A stretch of DNA of 64,000 nt from an uncultured Porphyromonadaceae bacterium (lineage in GTDB: Bacteria > Bacteroidota > Bacteroidia > Bacteroidales > Barnesiellaceae). Positions 62,322 through 64,000 of this stretch are shown here, one piece after another. The notes below the pieces were generated by a model. It was not told where the DNA came from, ran no database searches, and was given only the letters and a program-made list of their open reading frames with translations. The position numbers and the translations under genes were made by a program. The DNA lies in the NCBI GenBank assembly GCA_900538555.1, contig UPYI01000006.1:62001-126000 (forward strand), written 5' to 3'. Each line of letters begins with the position of its first letter. Within the stretch, counting starts at the first letter, position 1.

Positions 62322-63101
62322 ATGAAAAAATATATTTCAGACTTTCGGGTCGAAGCAAATGAAGCCCTTCACTCCAATTATTTTTTGTTGAAGCTGGGTC
62401 CGATCTCCGGAGAACTTCCGCCGATGCTTCCGGGACAATTTGTAGAAGTACACATCGACAATTCTCCCTCGACGTTCCTTCGTCGCCCTATTTCCATTAA
62501 TAATGTAGACTATCAAAAACAACAGTTATGGCTGTTGGTACGCAAAGCCGGAAACGGAACACGGAAATTAGCGGAACTTCGTATCGGAGATCTCTTGAAT
62601 CTGGTATTACCGTTAGGAAATAGTTTTACATTACCCGAGTCGAAACAAGACCGGATATTGCTGATCGGAGGAGGTGTCGGAGTAGCCCCGATGTTGTATT
62701 GGGGACGTTACTTGAAAGAACAAGGCTATAATCCGATATTCCTATTGGGAGCACGTTCCGATAAAGACCTTCTGCAATACGATCTGTTTCAAGAAATCGG
62801 CACGGTACATGTTTCGACAGAAGATGGATCATTAGGCGAAAAAGGCTTTGTAACCCAGCATTCAGCTTTATTGTCGAAAAATTTCGACATGATCTATACC
62901 TGCGGACCTAAACCGATGATGATGGCTGTCGCCCGTTATGCGCGGCAAGCGGGAATCGAATGCGAAGTATCGTTGGAAAACACGATGGCTTGCGGTGTCG
63001 GAGCCTGCCTGTGCTGTGTCGAAAACACCGTATCGGGGCATGTCTGCGTATGTAAAGAAGGTCCTATTTTTAACATCAAACAACTCACATGGCAACTTTA
63101 A
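62322..63101 (+). CDS. pyrK: Dihydroorotate dehydrogenase electron-transfer subunit
   Basis: A 259-residue FAD- and iron-sulfur-binding protein. The ATG at 62322 follows a TACCTTTG box at 62293-62300. FVEVHIDNSPSTFLRRPISI holds the FAD-binding RRPIS motif, LIGGGVGVAPMLYWG is the NAD-binding part, and CGVGACLCC with a further Cys (HVCVC) forms the 2Fe-2S site. It passes electrons from dihydroorotate to NAD in class 1B enzymes. It overlaps pyrD by 13 bases. Confidence 0.95.
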   Translation: MKKYISDFRVEANEALHSNYFLLKLGPISGELPPMLPGQFVEVHIDNSPSTFLRRPISINNVDYQKQQLWLLVRKAGNGTRKLAELRIGDLLNLVLPLGNSFTLPESKQDRILLIGGGVGVAPMLYWGRYLKEQGYNPIFLLGARSDKDLLQYDLFQEIGTVHVSTEDGSLGEKGFVTQHSALLSKNFDMIYTCGPKPMMMAVARYARQAGIECEVSLENTMACGVGACLCCVENTVSGHVCVCKEGPIFNIKQLTWQL

Positions 63102-64000
63102 ATGTACATATCGGCGGGTTAGAACTGAAAAATCCGGTTATGACCGCCTCCGGTACTTTCGGATACGGTACTGAATTTTCCGATTTCATCGATTTGTCCC
63201 GTTTGGGCGGTATTCTGGTAAAAGGCACAACCTTGCATCCGCGTGAAGGGAATCCCTATCCGCGTATGGCAGAAACACCTTCCGGGATGTTGAATGCCGT
63301 CGGCTTGCAAAACAAAGGAGTAGACTATTTCATATCTCATATCTATCCGGAAATACAAGATATCGATACCAATATATTGGTCAATGTATCGGGCTCTACG
63401 ATCGAAGATTATGTAGCCACAGCCGAAAAAATAGCAGCATTAGATAAAATCCCGGGGATCGAATTAAACATATCGTGCCCGAATGTAAAAGAAGGCGGTA
63501 TGGCATTCGGTACGTCTTGTATGAGTGCGGCATCGGTAGTAAAAGCCGTCCGCAAAGCCTATCCGAAAACACTGATTGTAAAACTGTCGCCGAATGTTAC
63601 CAATATATCGGAAATCGCCTGTGCCGTTGAAGCAGAAGGTGCCGATTCGGTTTCGCTGATAAATACCTTGATGGGCATGGCGATCGACGCAGAAAAACGC
63701 CGTCCTGTATTATCGACTGTCACCGGCGGATTGTCAGGAGCATGTGTAAAACCGATCGCACTCCGTATGGTCTGGCAAGTTGCCAAAGCGGTTAAAATTC
63801 CTGTGATCGGACTGGGCGGTATCATGAATGCCACCGATGCTATCGAGTTTTTATTGGCAGGAGCCACTGCCGTAGAAATCGGTACAGCAAATTTCATCGA
63901 TCCTCAAATCACGGTCAAGGTAGTAGAAGGTATCGAAGCCTATCTCGACCGGCATGGATGTAAATCCGTTCAGGAAATTATCGGAGGATTGGAAATATAA
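63089..64000 (+). CDS. pyrD: Dihydroorotate dehydrogenase, class 1B catalytic subunit
   Basis: A 303-residue TIM-barrel flavoprotein, complete: the TAA stop ends exactly at the last base of the window. It has NPVMTASGTFGYG, KGTTLHPREGNPYPR, LNISCPNVKEGG with a conserved Cys, VKLSPNVT, and the FMN-binding GLGGIMNATDAIEFLLAGA. It oxidises dihydroorotate to orotate in pyrimidine synthesis. It pairs with PyrK, so it is the NAD-linked type. CarAB for the same pathway lies about 30 kb upstream. Confidence 0.96.
   Translation: MATLNVHIGGLELKNPVMTASGTFGYGTEFSDFIDLSRLGGILVKGTTLHPREGNPYPRMAETPSGMLNAVGLQNKGVDYFISHIYPEIQDIDTNILVNVSGSTIEDYVATAEKIAALDKIPGIELNISCPNVKEGGMAFGTSCMSAASVVKAVRKAYPKTLIVKLSPNVTNISEIACAVEAEGADSVSLINTLMGMAIDAEKRRPVLSTVTGGLSGACVKPIALRMVWQVAKAVKIPVIGLGGIMNATDAIEFLLAGATAVEIGTANFIDPQITVKVVEGIEAYLDRHGCKSVQEIIGGLEI

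Overview
The window is a stretch of a Bacteroidales chromosome. The evidence is: SusC/SusD polysaccharide-utilisation genes, secreted proteins with type IX secretion (T9SS) C-terminal domains of both the type A and type B kinds, a FeoA-FeoB fusion, type III glutamine synthetase, the DapL route to lysine, and many promoters of the Bacteroidetes form (TTTG, about 19-20 bases, TAnnTTTG). The mix of SusCD loci and T9SS cargo fits gut or oral families such as Barnesiellaceae or Tannerellaceae. Genus cannot be fixed from sequence alone.

Layout. 1-10408: a plus-strand cluster for hemicellulose-type glycans: a GH3 enzyme cut by the window edge, a large GxGYxYP/CBM6/lectin protein and a CBM6-like repeat protein (both T9SS cargo), a GH43 lipoprotein and a second GH3. 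10527-14173: DEAD-box RNA helicase, then a translationally coupled pair of GNAT-fold proteins. 14376-26255: a minus-strand polysaccharide-utilisation locus: SusR-like membrane regulator, SusC, SusD, a four-module SusE/F-like lipoprotein, a clan GH-D-like lipoprotein and a GH97 alpha-glucosidase of the SusB type. A non-lipidated SusE/F-like secreted protein is divergent from it (26918-27787). This suggests an alpha-glucan or malto/isomalto-oligosaccharide substrate.

28111-43579: tRNA-Ser, groES-groEL, carA-carB (minus), dapF-dapL-glnN, a long PurF-like amidotransferase and glmS, so several glutamine-using enzymes lie together. 43773-47227: ferrous-iron operon (feoAB fusion, zincin-like membrane protein, Cys-rich membrane protein) and tRNA-Cys. 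47566-55577: LTA-synthase-like phospho/sulfo-transferase, SDR, HSDR_N-like protein, AMP nucleosidase, HolA, a PorT-like barrel protein, and a LysM protein with a type 1 periplasmic-binding fold. 55887-64000: T9SS type B cargo, lytic transglycosylase, UvrA, a long AT-rich gap, an XRE-type regulator, and pyrK-pyrD ending exactly at the window edge.

The most notable unexplained structure is a family of 70-90 base intergenic repeats (tandem pairs at 4741 and 49519, single copies at 26557, 27811 and 46165, and a diverged one inside a duplicated promoter at about 26313). Also notable are the AT-rich 61007-61772 gap with repeated words, and a sigma54-like element with palindromes before groES. No phage, IS element, CRISPR array or known defence system was seen.
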